DNA from: Prorocentrum cordatum
Lineage: Eukaryota > Sar > Dinophyceae > Prorocentrales > Prorocentraceae
Assembly (NCBI GenBank): GCA_963575745.1
Contig: CAUYUJ010014343.1
Location: 314,002 to 378,001, forward strand
DNA length: 64,000 nt
Reading direction: 5' to 3'
The notes below the pieces were generated by a model. That model was not told the origin of the DNA and did no database searches. It saw only the letters and a program-made list of their open reading frames with translations. Shown one piece after another: positions 40,440-51,936 of this stretch. The translations under genes were made by a program, and so were the position numbers. Position 1 is the first letter of the stretch. Every line of letters begins with the position of its first letter.

Positions 40440-40670
40440 AATAATCAAACCTGGCGGCGACAGGGGGAGGCGGAGGGGGGAAGGGAGGGAGGGGCAAGCT
40501 GGGTGCGCTGGCGCCAGATCTGGCATCCTACCCCTCCCGCTCATCCCTTCCCATGACGTTGATGCTTTCTCTGTCCGCCGACGCGTGCCATAGCGAACCT
40601 GGGGTTCCAGAAAAAGATCCCACCGTATCATGCGCAATCGGAAAAAAAGGGAGCTGCGCAAAGCGGAAAG
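40440..40670. other. No gene seen between the phased element and the purine array
   Basis: Unique GC-rich sequence; no motif. Confidence 0.4.
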
Positions 40671-40860
40671 ATGATCAGGAGGAATGGGAGGAGGAAGGGG
40701 AGGAGGGAGGAGGAGGAGGAAGAAGAAGGACGAGGGAGGAGGAGGACGAGGAAGACGAGGAAGGATAATGACGAAGAGGACAAAGAGAACGAGGAAGGAG
40801 AAGGAGGACGAGGAAGGTCGAGGAAGGGGAGGATGAAGGAGGAGGGAGAACGAGAGGGGG
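40671..40860 (+). repeat. (GGA)n purine array
   Basis: GGAGGAGGAGGAAGAAG and ACGAGGAAGG units. Purine-rich on the plus strand, opposite in sense to the CTC array at 41376-41730. Confidence 0.85.
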
Positions 40861-40861
40861 A

Positions 40862-41105
40862 GCAGCAGCAGCGGCAGCAGGAGCTGGACCGTGAAATGCG
40901 TGAGGTAGCAGGATGACCAGGCGGGCGGCGGTGGAGGGGAAAAGAAGAGCGGCGCGACGACGACGGCGAGGCAGTAGGATCCAGAAAGGTAGTCCTTTTG
41001 CTGGCGCGTGGGCGCCACTCCGAACGATGGAAGCAGCAGCAGCAGCAGCAGGAGCTGGAGCGCGACATGCGGGAGGCAGCAGGATGACCAGGAGAAGGCG
41101 GGGGA
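40862..41105 (+). repeat. Partial tandem duplication (~172-bp offset)
   Basis: CAGCAGCAGCAGGAGCTGGA...CATGCGGGAGGCAGCAGGATGACCAGG at about 41034 repeats the diverged version at about 40862. Each is followed by GCGGGG and GGGGAAAA...AGCGGC words. Confidence 0.7.
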
Positions 41106-41299
41106 GGGGGAAAATAATAGCGGCACGACGGCGCACCGCGCTTCCCGGGCGGTGCCGGCCACTCTGTCCTGAAAAGGGCAAGGAAGGGAGGCATGCGAGG
41201 CTGGCAGCGGCGGGCGCGTGCGCCTCCTGCCCCAGGTCCAGCATATCCTTGCCGTGGCCAGCTCTCCGGGCCGAGGGAAAACGATGGGGGGCAGAGTGG

Positions 41300-41830
41300 C
41301 CCTCCTCCTCCTCCACCTCCTCCTGCGTCGTCGATACTCCTTCCTGCTCTTCCTCGTCAGTCGTTGTCGCCCCTGCTCCTCCTCCTCCTTTTCCTCCTCC
41401 TCCTCCTCCTCCTTATCCTCCTCTTCCTCCTCCCCCTCCTCCTCCTCCTCCTCCTCCTCCTCCTCCTCCTCCTCCTCCTCTCTTCCTTCTCCTGTTCCTC
41501 CTCTCCTCCTCCTCTTCTCTCCTCCTTTTCCTCCTCCTCCTGATCCTCCTCCCCCTCCTCCTGCGCCTCCGCCTCCTCTTCCTCCTCCGCTTCCTCCTCC
41601 TCCTCCTCCTCCTCCTCCTCCTCCCCTCCTCATTCTGCTCATCTCCTCCTCCTACCCCCTCCTCCTCCTCCCTCCTCCTCCTCCTCCTCCTCCTCCTCCT
41701 CCTCCTCCTCCTCCTCCTTCTCCTCTTCTTATTGTTATTATTAGTAGTATTAGTAGTATTATGTTTCTTCTTTATATTATTATTGTGTGCTTCTTATTAG
41801 TATTCGTCTTCTTATTACTATTTCCAGATT
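41300..41830 (+). repeat. (CTC)n array grading into TTATTAG repeats
   Basis: Dense CTC units from about 41376 to 41720, then TTCTCCTCTTCTTATTG and ATTATTAGTAGTATTAG units to about 41820. The same grading is seen at 49930-50000. Confidence 0.9.
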
Positions 41831-42580
41831 ATTCAGGGAATATGCTGAAACCATCGCGAACGCTTGGCGCGCGCTCAAGTTCTCCGAAATCCCAGCTCGC
41901 ACTGAGGTGCCGAGAACTGGGCGACGGTTGCGGATATGGCTTCGGCCCGAATGCATTGCGGAAACAAGTAGTGAAGAGCCCTTCCCTGAGCACGGGGGAC
42001 TCCAGGAGGACGACGAAGAGAACGAAGGAGGCGGTTTGGAGGTCGAGAGAAGGGGAGAAGAGTTCAGGAGCATGACGGCGGCAAAGGCGAGAGCAGAACG
42101 CGAAGGAGGGGCAGAAGCAAAAGTAAAAGTGGAGTCCTTGGAGACGAACAGGAGGAACACGGGAGCGAGGGGGGAGGGGGTGGTGCGAGGCGGGGGCAGG
42201 CGAGGATGAGATGGCGGGGGGAGAGGTGATGTGGGGAGACGGGAGAGTGAATGACACGCCCGTGCTGCAAGGCGCGCGCGCGAGCCTATTGTGCACTGTG
42301 GAAGCAATGCAACGAGCGGCAATGCGGTGATAGTGGGCCGTTCGATGGGGATGCCGTCGTCCAGTGCAGCGCGCCATAGCACATGGAAAACACGCGGGGC
42401 ACTACACTACGCAACTCAAGTGAGCGCATAGCGGCGCACGTAACATAACATGATGGACGCGCGCACAGCATGACATGTCGAATTCAACGCATGCAATCCG
42501 CCGGCCCCCTTGTGGGGCCACCAGGCTGCGAGGCGCGTGATTCGCAGTTTCCTGTACCAGTCGTAGGTTGTAGTTTCCAA
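41830..42580. other. No supported gene
   Basis: Mixed sequence with competing frames on both strands (140-200 codons). CAATCCGCCGGCCCC near 42497 resembles a phased-element terminus but no element body follows. Confidence 0.4.
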
Positions 42581-42593
42581 TGTTACAGTTCTG

Positions 42594-42647
42594 CTTCTTG
42601 CTGGTTACTGTAACTAGTTGACTTCTTGCTGGTTACTGTAACTAGTT
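42594..42647 (+). repeat. 28-bp tandem duplication
   Basis: CTTCTTGCTGGTTACTGTAA with CTAGTT occurs at 42594 and 42622. It lies just left of the 73-bp satellite. Confidence 0.85.
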
Positions 42648-42738
42648 TATTGACCGCGCGAGGGGGGGGAGGCCCAAACAAGACTTTTAGCCTCACCTGG
42701 GCGCGTTGTCTGAATTGCTGGGGGGGCTCGAAATCGAC

Positions 42739-43260
42739 ACCCCTCACGCAGATCCGCGGGGTCAGGGTCCAAAAACACATGGGATTTGCCACATTTCTGA
42801 AATTCGGTGCCACCCCTCACGCAGATCCGCGGGGTCAGGGTCCAAAAACACAGGGGATTTGCCACATTTCTGAAATTCGGTGCCACCCCTCACGCAGATC
42901 CGCGGGGTCAGGGTCCAAAAACACATGGGATTTGCGACATTTCTGAAATTCGGTGCCACCCTCACGCAGATCCGCGGGGTCAGGGTCCAAAAACACATGC
43001 CAATTCGAACCATTCGAAAATTCGGTGCCACCCCTCACGCAGATCCGCGGGGTCAGGGTCCAAAAACACAAGGGATTTGCCACATTTCTGAAATTCGGTG
43101 CCACCCCTCACGCAGATCCGCGGGTCAGGGTCCAAAAACACAGGGATTTGCCACCTTTTGATTCGGCGCAACCCCTTACGCAGATCTTCGGGGTCAGGGT
43201 CCAAAAACACAGGGATTTGCACATTTCTGAAATTCGGTGCCACCCCTCACGCACATCCAT
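42739..43260 (+). repeat. 73-bp satellite, about 7 copies
   Basis: Units begin ACCCCTCACGCAGATCCGCG, continue GGTCAGGGTCCAAAAACACA and end TTTCTGAAATTCGGTGCC. Unit starts are at 42739, 42812, 42885, 42958, 43030, 43103, 43171 and 43242. Spacing is 73 for the first units, then 72, 73, 68 and 71 as copies decay to the right. Units directly abut, without unique spacers. Confidence 0.93.
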
Positions 43261-43380
43261 CGCAAGGCGTGGTAACCCAAACTGCGAGTACTCCCTCGGC
43301 CCTTTAATCCCAAGGTGTGGTAACCAAGCTCGTAAACCATACACGTCTTATCAATCGCCCTGTGTGGTAACCCCTCTTGT
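43261..43380 (+). repeat. Short repeats with GTGGTAACC
   Basis: CAAGGCGTGGTAACCCAA, CAAGGTGTGGTAACCAAG and CTGTGTGGTAACCCCTC recur about every 45-55 bases. Confidence 0.65.
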
Positions 43381-43725
43381 GATCAGTTGGTTTTGCCGAT
43401 TGCGAATCGGCCTCGCATGAAGTTCCGATACTGCTGCACGACAGCGCCAAAGCCTCATGACTTAGCTCTTCCATGGCCCATTCTCCAAGAGAGGGGGCCG
43501 GCGGCAGGGGGCGAAGCCCTTACGGATAACACGCCCAACGTACCTTTCTGGAAGATTACCCAAACGACTGCCGCTGCAAAACGAAGAGCCTGCCGCACTG
43601 GGCAGCCAAGGCATTTCGGAGGTGCCTGCGGCCTTCTGCACATCCTGCCACCGAGCCTGGGTTGTTGGTGTGAGACTTCGTGATGGTTGTTCGCGTCTTT
43701 GGGGAAACCCGTGGACAACCTGTTG
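43381..43725. other. No gene seen
   Basis: Unique sequence; it includes GAAGCCCTTACGGATAAC and a 98-codon plus-strand frame without motif. Confidence 0.4.
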
Positions 43726-43729
43726 GAAA

Positions 43730-44255
43730 CAATGGCGAAGCCTCTTGAGACGCTTTTCCGGGCCTCTTCGGGGCCTCTTGTGGCGGGGGTCTTGGGGGCC
43801 TGCTGGCGATCTTCCGGGCCCTCTTGGGGCCGAGGCCTCGAAATATGGGTTCGCATTCCCCCCCCCACCACGAGCCCCTCCTGGGGCCTTCTTGGGCGGC
43901 CCTCGGTGCCTCTTGGGCCGTCTTGGGGCCCTTTTGGACCGTCTTGGGGCCCTCTGGGGGGCCTCTTCGGCCGTTGAGGGGCTCTCCTCAGGGCCTCTGA
44001 GCCCGTCTTGGACGCTGGGCACGTGAACAAAAACGATTGCGATGAAGATGTGCGCTTTCCCACGGGAACGGGGCGAATTTGCATCTTCGGGTTACGTCGA
44101 GGGTCCTCTCGGAGCCGTCTTGGGGCATCCTGGGGGCCACTCAGGGCGGAAGCCTCGAAATGTGGGTTCCAAGTCCCCCCGCGGGGCCCCTGTTGGCGCT
44201 CTCTTCGGCCGCCTTGGGTGGTCCTGGGTGCCCCTTGGGCCGTCCGTTTCCACCC
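43730..44255 (-). mobile_element. Phased-repeat element, subfamily 3
   Basis: GCCTCTTGGGG units at ~10.5-bp spacing. GCCTCGAAATATGGGTTC (about 43831) and GCCTCGAAATGTGGGTTCC (about 44152) are two internal copies, so the body is duplicated around a spacer (about 44020-44090). Confidence 0.6.
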
Positions 44256-44479
44256 CATGACGCGGGTGTCCATGGTGGACGCGCGAAGGCCAAACCATCA
44301 TTCCTGTACACTGCACGGCTGGCCCCCATGGTTTCCTGCCTCTACTAAGTAAAAGAGACTAAAGTCAAGCATGTCATCGAAATCGCCATCGTTGAAACTT
44401 ACAACGGAATGAATGGCGAACCCAACTCTAGCTGAAAATGTGTACTGCGTGGGTCCCACTTGGCCCGTCATGGGCAACT

Positions 44480-45345
44480 GAACCCGTCTTGGGGCCCTCT
44501 CCGACCATGTAGGGATCCTCCCGTGACCCCCTCGGCTCCCCTAAGGACTCTCTTGGACCGTCTTGGAGCTATCTCGTGCTGCTAAAAGCACTCTGCAGGC
44601 CGTCTTGGCGCCCTCCTGGGGGCCTCTTGGGTCGTCTTGGGCCGACTTGGGGAGCCTTTGGGGCCGTCGTGGCCGCTGTTAGGACTGGAAAATTGATTTT
44701 CCCGGAAATCTATGTTTTTCCATCAGAGATAATTGATTTTCCCTTTGGGGTGGGGCTTCTCGGCGGCATCTTGGACCGTCTTGAGGGAATCCTTTTGATC
44801 CTTTTTGGCCCGTCTGGGGGGCCATTTGGGCCATCCCGGGTGCCTCTTGGCCCGTCATGGGGAGCTGAGCCCGTCGTGGGACCCTCTTGGGGCCCTCTCC
44901 GACCATGTAGGGATCGTCCTTGTGCTGCTTGAAGCTCTCTTCAGGCCGTCTTGGCGCCCTCTGGGGGGCCTGTTGGGCGGTCTGTGGCCGATTTGGGGGG
45001 CCTTTGGGGCCGTCGTGGCCGCTGTTAGGATTGAAAGCATGAATCTGCTGAAAAGCTGTTTTCCCATCGGGAATGCTTGATGTTTGCCCTTGGGGGGCCT
45101 TCTCGGCGGCCTCGTGGACCGTCTTGAGGGCCGTTGTGGCCGTCTAGGAGCAGTCTGGGGCTGTCGTCGAGCGTTCGTGGTGCCGTCTTGAGGCCATCTC
45201 AGTGCGCTCTTCAGCCATCTTGCAGACAATCTGGAGCGCTTTGTGAGCCTCTTGGGCCAGCTTGGGAGCTTCTGGACAGGTCCGGGGCCCCTTCTGGGCC
45301 CCCTTGGAGCCCTCAAGACCCCCCGAACCCGCCAAACAACATCTC
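44480..45345 (-). mobile_element. Phased-repeat element, tandemly duplicated (~345 bp)
   Basis: GGGGCCGTCGTGGCCGCTGT followed by TAGGA ends one block at about 44681 and another at about 45030. TGGACCGTCTTGAGGG recurs at about 44771 and 45115, and GACCATGTAGGGATC at about 44502 and 44901. T-rich spacers (ATTGATTTTCCC, GCTGTTTTCCCATC) follow each block. Confidence 0.65.
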
Positions 45346-45448
45346 ACTATCTAATCACCGGGACCCGGAAAAGTGAACAGGCTCAACAGTTCGCGCGCAA
45401 ACACAGAGTCACGCAAACAGTAAAACGCACGAGCGGCACGCATCTAAC

Positions 45449-46246
45449 GTGAGGACGCTTCCTCACCTTAGGCATCCACCACCAACCCATTCCATACATT
45501 CATCCTGTTCTATCATGAACAGTCACCGATATCGCGTCACGCAGTCGCGCTGCTTATCCCATCCTCCCACTGACATTCTATTGCAGGACGAACGAGCTCC
45601 TCGCATTGTGGACCCTCTGGCTCGAACTGCCCCAGCGACGGTCGCCACACCTTTCAGGGAGGAGCCGCATCCGTCCCCACGCAACAAAGCTATCCTCGCG
45701 ATCCGAACGACTACCAGCCCATCGCCACCACCAGGAAGACTTGCACGACTTGAAAAATCACGACACTGGTTAGCATCAGGAAGACTGCGGCGTGTGCTAC
45801 GACGCCTGATGTTACTGGCAATACTGCTATATTTGCACTGGGGCATACAAATGCTCTGGCAGCTGTCAAGACTGGCGCAACCACAACTCCTGCATGCCCT
45901 TCCACTGGTCCTGATACTGATGCTAACACGAATTTCGCTCTCACCTTGCGACCACCTCTGCCAATCCAACAAAACCCTCACCAATACAGCATTCACTACA
46001 CACCATCTTCTCCCCACTGTGCTGATGGGTGCTGCGAACCGCCCTACAGCCTACGTCGTGGCCGTGAGGAGGAAGAGGAGGAGGAGGAGGAAGAGGAGGA
46101 GGAGAAAGGGGGGAGGAGGAAGAGGAGGAGGGGGAAGAAGAGGAGGAGGGTGGGGGGGAGCGTTCAGGCCGGGGGCGGGAACACATGCGGCTCCCGGGAA
46201 CGGGAAACCTCGCCACTGTGCCAGCGCAGAACAGAAACGGAGATGA
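45449..46246 (+). other. 265-codon open frame, not recognised
   Basis: The frame starts MRTLPHLRHPPPTHSIH and has a hydrophobic stretch RRLMLLAILLYLHWGIQMLW near residues 115-135 and LLHALPLVLILMLTRISLS near 145-165, which could be two membrane segments. It then runs into a GGA-type microsatellite that adds poly-Arg/Gly. Other frames and the minus strand are equally open (165 codons at 45523-46017). There is no ribosome-binding or splice evidence and no family resemblance. It may be a chance frame ending in a repeat, but it is one of the few non-repetitive frames in the window. Confidence 0.2.
46060..46150 (+). repeat. (GGA)n purine array
   Basis: GAGGAAGAGGAGG and GGGGAGGAGG units inside the frame above. 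Confidence 0.85.
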
Positions 46247-46364
46247 GGTTCACTACCTGATGGCTGACCCGCTGAGTTCAGACGACAGGGCGCTGAACTG
46301 GACCGCGTTTTGATCACCCTCTCTTTGCCCGCAGCCTCGTTCTCCTCTTCCTTACTCCTCGTTC

Positions 46365-46510
46365 ATTTTCCTCCTCCTCCTCCTCGCTTCTCCTCCTCCT
46401 CCTCATCCTCTTCCCTCCTCCCTCTTGAGGGATACTTGAGAATCGTCTTGGAGCATCTGAGGGCCGTCTTGGGATCCTTTGGGGGTCTGTTGGGGACCTA
46501 GTCTTGGGGC
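46365..46510 (-). repeat. Short (CTC)n tract and phased CTTGGG units
   Basis: CTCCTC at about 46369-46420, then ATCGTCTTGGAGCATC, CCGTCTTGGGATCC and AGTCTTGGGGCC units at about 10-20-bp spacing. Confidence 0.6.
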
Positions 46511-48040
46511 CTCTGGCGTGTAGAAGAAAATGGGCCCAACAAGCCTCGGCAACCGTGCCGTCAACAGGACGTGGCCCTTTTCATGTGATACTCGTCCCCA
46601 GAGTATATGTGTTATGTTGCGTCCTCATCCCCAAAGTCCCTAGAAACAAAGACGGCCAGAAACGCACAACACAAATACGTCAACATAAGCGAGCTATTCG
46701 AAATAATGGTGCAGGAGTTCCACAAAACAATGCTGACAAAATGTGCGGGGACCGCAATTACTGTGACCCACATACCGTGGTAAATTGAATGAACTATGAA
46801 ACTCGTTGCTGCCTGGAGCTAAGAACATCCGCCCGGTGTGAAGCGTGATCACACAGGAAAGGGGCCTCCTCCGCGCGTAGGACGCTGAACACGGCCGCCG
46901 CCGACGCGACATATCCGACAACCTTACAATGCATCTTCAGCACCACGAACCCAAGCATTCGCAGTGTGAAAGTCGCGACGGCGTGCAAGGCCCTGGCAGA
47001 CTGCATCGAGCCAAACACCAACCAGGTAGGTGGATCCCGTGCGGCCGCAACCTGAACTACAGAGTTGCAAAAAGACTTGTTCACGATCGCGTTGGCGTGG
47101 CTATATTGACGCCTGCTCTCGGCAAAAGCATCTCAGTGCAAGTCGGCAACACCGCGTCAGCAGTGCGTGCCCCAAACGCGTGATCGATGTCGACGACGGC
47201 CACCTGCAGTTGACCACACCGGCGATGACCACAACGCCAGTTCTGGACGTCTGGCGACACAGAAAACCGTTCTAGCATGCTTTCGGCCACCTGCCCAGCG
47301 CACCCCCATACTGAGTTCGTCCGTTGCGCAACCCCAGTCTACGAGATTACCGCGGATGGCATGGTCGACATTCTCCAAGAGCGTCAACATGTAATCAAAA
47401 CGTAATCAATGATTCGGCGAACGCAGGAATGCATTGGTCTTCATAAGATGAGATAGCCGCAGTCCTAATAGTATATGCCCCGAATAAATGGCAACAAATC
47501 ATGTGAAGGCTCGTCGCTGCAATTGCCACCACGGAGAACGCGCGCAGTCCAAGCAATGCGCACGCCCTCGTCCAGAATTGAACCTAGCGAGCTGTCACGT
47601 CACCCCGCACCGACCACCCTGAGCCCACAGTCGCTGTGAGAAAGAGCTCGGCCAAGCCTCACCAGCGACGCGGCTATCCCCGACCATCTCCCTCTCTCTC
47701 TCTCTCTCCCTCTCTCTCTCTCTCTGGAGATATATAGTATGCCTCGTGAGGTTGTCGCTCTGCAGCTTCCCGCTTGAGAGGGATGAAATGCCTCAGCCTT
47801 TGTCGCGATAAGGCTGCCCGCCAAGCTCGGTGAGCACGCGGATGAACGCGAGTGGCAGACACCAAGCGTTCTAAGATGTATAGAACTGCCGCTCAATAGC
47901 ATTGGCTGCCAACTAGATCGGCAAGCGCCACAAACTCAGAACAGCTCAGAATTAGAACAAACTCAGAACAGCTCTTGGCGCCAACCACGAGCCACATGAT
48001 AAAGATGTGCGACTGTACCCTTGTCAGTGCTCGACATAAC
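46511..48040. other. Largest non-repetitive stretch; no recognisable gene
   Basis: Balanced base composition and low repeat content. The longest frames are about 100 codons on either strand, without motifs. It contains a (CT)n run at about 47689-47724 (CTCTCTCTCTCTCTCCCTCT). An intron-rich host gene could hide here, but no exon could be recognised. Confidence 0.4.
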
Positions 48041-48063
48041 CATCTTTAAATTGACTTTGGAGT

Positions 48064-48816
48064 TCAATGATGCACGTTCCAACGGAAAGATCTGGATACG
48101 GCGGCCAGGCCCTTTCGAGCATGGTAACGTTTGAACAAATTCGGGGGCGCGCAAACATGGATCGGGGAGATGCCCTCCCCAAAATGCGTTCGGCACCGCC
48201 TCGCTCGGCGGCGGAAATCCGCGATGTCCCATGGAAACGGGACCCGTCGATAATCCACGCCCACCTCATCCATGTTTGCGATCGCCTGACAAATACAACG
48301 GCGGAGAACGTGACACGCCACGTCATGTGGACTGCACTCAGCAGACAGCGACGATCCCGAAGAGGTGCTACGGTGAGGGGAGGAGCGCGACGAATCCGCA
48401 GTGGGCAATCGATCGTCCTCCTCCGATGGGCGACGAATCAGGAATGCTGGAAGCAGCGCGCCCATTGGGAGGAGGCAGGATGAGGAACGAAGATGAAGCA
48501 CGACGCTCAGGGTTAAGTAGTAGGGTGAATTAGGAGATGGTGAGGTGGAAGCTCCGGCCCAGCACGCGGCTGGTGGACGGGTCCTTCCCCTCCTTGAGCT
48601 ACCTGGGAGACTTTTCTCCGTCCTTGTCGCGGGGGGTCCCGTGGCAGGGACCCCCAAGCGAATCCTCGCAATGGGCAGCGCGCCCATTGGGAGGAGGAGC
48701 AGGATGAGGAAACCGAGGATGGGCACACCGAGCATTCCTCCATTGGTGGAACCACACCTCCAACGGCCATTGCGCACGCAACGATGAAACTCCAGTAGGC
48801 CTTTGTTCGGACCCAT
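48064..48816 (-). other. 250-codon open frame, not recognised
   Basis: The minus-strand frame starts MGPNKGLLEFHRCVRNG. It contains two related segments (LLLPMGALPIARIR and CLLPMGALLPAFLIR) because GCGCGCCCATTGGGAGGAGG is duplicated about 220 bases apart (about 48455 and 48677). A C-terminal part reads YRRVPFPWDIADFRRRA. There is no family resemblance and no splice evidence. A chance frame is as likely as a gene. Confidence 0.2.
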
Positions 48817-49077
48817 GTTGCCAGCAAGCGAGAGCGCGAAAAAATGCAGACAGTGCCCTGAATGTTGGAACCGTACCTAGGCAAGGCCACTGCTTCGGAA
48901 GTGGTCTCCAGTGGACCTGCGCACGGCGGGGCCGAAACAAAGCGCCTCTTGTCGACATCGCCTGTCTGCCGCCGCGTCCGCCGAATTCACGGACTGCTCA
49001 CCACGCATGGTCAGCAAGGAGACGGTAGCCAAAAAGCACGGCCTTCAGAAGTCAACTCCGCGAGCGGTGTAATGCAC

Positions 49078-49935
49078 TCCTCCCGCCTCCCTCCTCCTTT
49101 CCTCTTTTCTCCGTCACTCTCCTCCTACTCCTGCTCTTTCCCTTCCTCTTCCTTCCCTTCCTCCTCCCTCCTCCATCCCGCCTCCCTGCTCCCTCCCTCC
49201 TCCTCCTTCTCCTCCTCCTCCTCCTCCGCCTCCTCCTCTTCCTCCCCTCCTCCTCTTCCTCCTCCTCCTCCTCCTCCTCCTCCTCCTCCTCCTCCTCCTC
49301 CTCCTCCTCCTCCTCCTCCTCCTCCTCCTCCTCCTTGCCTCCTCCTGCTCCTTGCCTCCTCCTTGCCTCCTCCTCCTCCTTGCCTCCGCCTCCGCCTCCT
49401 CCTCCTCCTCCTCTTGCCCTTCTCGATTCCTCCTCACGCGGTGCTATCCTCGTCCCTCCTCCTCCTCCTCCGCGTCTTCTCCTCCTCCACCTCGTCTCTC
49501 TCCTCCTCCTCCCTCCAACTCCCCTCGTCCTCACCCCTTATCCTCCTCCTCCTCGTCCCTCCTCCTCCTCCTCCGCCTCCTCCTCCTCCCTCCTCCTCCT
49601 CCTCATTTCCTCCTCCTCCTCGTCCTCCTCCTCCCTCTTCCTCCTCCTCCTCCTCCTCCTCCTCCCCCTCCTCCTCCTCCTCCTCCTCCTCCTCCTCCTC
49701 TCCTCCTCCTCCTCGTCCTCCTCCTGGTCCTCTCCTGGTTCCCTCCTCCTCATCCTCCTCGCTCCTCCTCCTCCTCCTCCTCCTCCTCCTCATCCCTCAT
49801 CCTCGTCCTCCTCCTTCCTCCTCGTCCGCCGCTTCCTTCTCCTCCTCTCGCCTCCTCCTCCTCTCCTCCTCCTCCTCCTCCTCCTCCTCCTCCTCCTCCT
49901 CCTCCTCCTCCTCCTCCTCCTCCTCCTCCTCTGCC
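49078..49935 (+). repeat. 0.85-kb (CTC)n pyrimidine array
   Basis: Long pure CTC runs (49257-49335, 49861-49930) and variants (CTCCTCGTC, CTCCTTGCC). Poly-Pro/Leu/Ser on the plus strand and poly-Glu/Gly/Arg on the minus strand. Confidence 0.95.
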
Positions 49936-50581
49936 GCCTCTTCTTCTTATCAGTATTACTGTGTTTCGTTTACTTCGTACCATGTGTATTATGTTTTTGA
50001 TATGATTATTAATGGTAGTATTATTAGTCGTTGCATGATTGCTAGTTGTCTTAATATTCGTATTTTTCATTGTGTCATGAGTCTCTTCTTCTTATGAGTA
50101 ATAGTAATATTATTAGTATTAGTCGTATTAGGTTTCGCCTTTTTTCTTATGTTTATTATACTCATTCGTATTAGGCAGATTATTGTTATTAGTAGTAGTA
50201 TTATTAATAGTCTTCATATGCGCCTTAGTAGTACTAGAATTTCTTGTGGTCGTTATAACTGTCTTCTTAGTCGTCTTATTATTCTTCGTATCAGCATTGA
50301 TTTGCTTCTTAGTTGTATCATTATTCGCGTTAGGTATTATTAGTTTTACGAGTTGTAGTATTATTCTTAATGTTGGTAGTATTCGTCTTAGTCTTTTCTT
50401 ATTCGTATAAGTCGTATGATGAGTCTTATTCGTATTAGTCTGATTCGTCTTATGACGTTTATTACTCTTATTATTATAGTTAGTCCTGTCATTACGATTC
50501 TTCTTATGTCTCTAAATGTTTGTAATACTATGTTTAGTAGTATTCTTCATATTATTCTTATTATGTTTATTGGTATGTTTA
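49936..50581 (+). repeat. AT-rich TATTAG/TTCTTATTC degenerate repeats
   Basis: AT-rich block in a GC-rich window, built of ATTAGTAGTA, TTATTAGT and CGTATTAG words. It directly continues the CTC array, and similar sequence reappears on the far side of the 50582-52497 element (52498-52635). Confidence 0.8.
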
Positions 50582-51149
50582 TTCCCCAATCAGAGCTTGC
50601 CTCTGTAGGGGTCCTAGCGGATTCATATGGTCAGGTTAGGTTTGCCGCCGATTTTCGCGGCACGCCTGGGTGCCCGGGTGCCCGGGGGTGCCCGGGTGCC
50701 CGGGGCCCGGGGGTGCCCGGGTGCCCGGGTGCCCGGGTGCCCAGGTGCCCAGGCGTGCCCGGGGGTTCCCGGGGGTGCCATATAGCCCTATAGCCCTATA
50801 GCCCAATAGCCCAACAGCCCTATAGCCCTGCAACTCTATCTGAGGTGAGGGGGTGAGATCGAAGTGGAACGGAGAGCCCCCCTACCGGGAAATCGGTTTC
50901 AGTGTCGTGTTCGTGCGTGCTGTGCGTGCGGGCGAGGCGAAGCTGCGTGGGCGGGCGAGAAGAAAGTCTCCTCCGGCTGAGGCGCGGCCGGACCAAATGA
51001 TTCCTTTCCGGGGCCGCTGGCCCGCGGTGCCCCGCCGGTGTCCCGCCTCTGACTGAGGCGCCTCCAGACCAAGTGATTCCTTCCTGGGGGCCGGTGGCCC
51101 GCGGTGTCCCGCCAGGGTCCCGCCGGTGTCCCGCCGGTGTCCCGCCGGT

Positions 51150-51154
51150 GTCCC

Positions 51155-51217
<63 letters not shown>

Positions 51218-51278
51218 GGTGACGCTGATGGTGATGGTGATGGTGATGGTGATGGTGATGGCGATGATAATAATGATA

Positions 51279-51311
<33 letters not shown>

Positions 51312-51523
51312 TCGATGATGTTGATGATGATGATGGTGGTGATTAAGAAGGTGTCCCGATGATGATGATGATGATGATAATGATGATGATGATGATGATG
51401 ATGTTGATGATGGTGATGATGATGATGATGGTGATGGTGGTGATGATGGTGTCCCGATGATGATGATGATGATGATGATGATGTTGACGATGATGTTGCT
51501 GATGATGTTGATGATGGTGTCCC

Positions 51524-51572
<49 letters not shown>

Positions 51573-51905
51573 GTGGCGTTGATGATCATGATGATGTTGA
51601 TGATGATGATGAGATGATGATGAGATGATGATGATATGATGATGAGACGTTGATGATGATGAAGATGATGATGATGATGGTGTCCGGATGACGGTGATGA
51701 TGATGATGATGATGAGGTTAATGATGATGTTGTTCATAATGATGGTGATGATGATGGTGTCCCGATGATGATGTTGATTATGATGATGACGATGATTGTG
51801 TCCCGATGATGACGATTTTGATGATGAGGTTGATGATGTGATGATTATGATGTTGATGATGATGGCACGATGATGATGATGCTGATGTTGATGATGTCCC
51901 GGCGA

Positions 51906-51936
<31 letters not shown>

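Noticed and set aside
42739-43260. CRISPR-like array
   Set aside because: Units of 73 bp abut directly, with no unique spacers, and the host is eukaryotic.
49078-49935. Proline/leucine-rich or glutamate-rich proteins over CTC arrays (also at 18.4, 20.7, 30.8, 40.1, 41.4 and 52.6 kb)
   Set aside because: Triplet-repeat by-products with no unique flanking domain.
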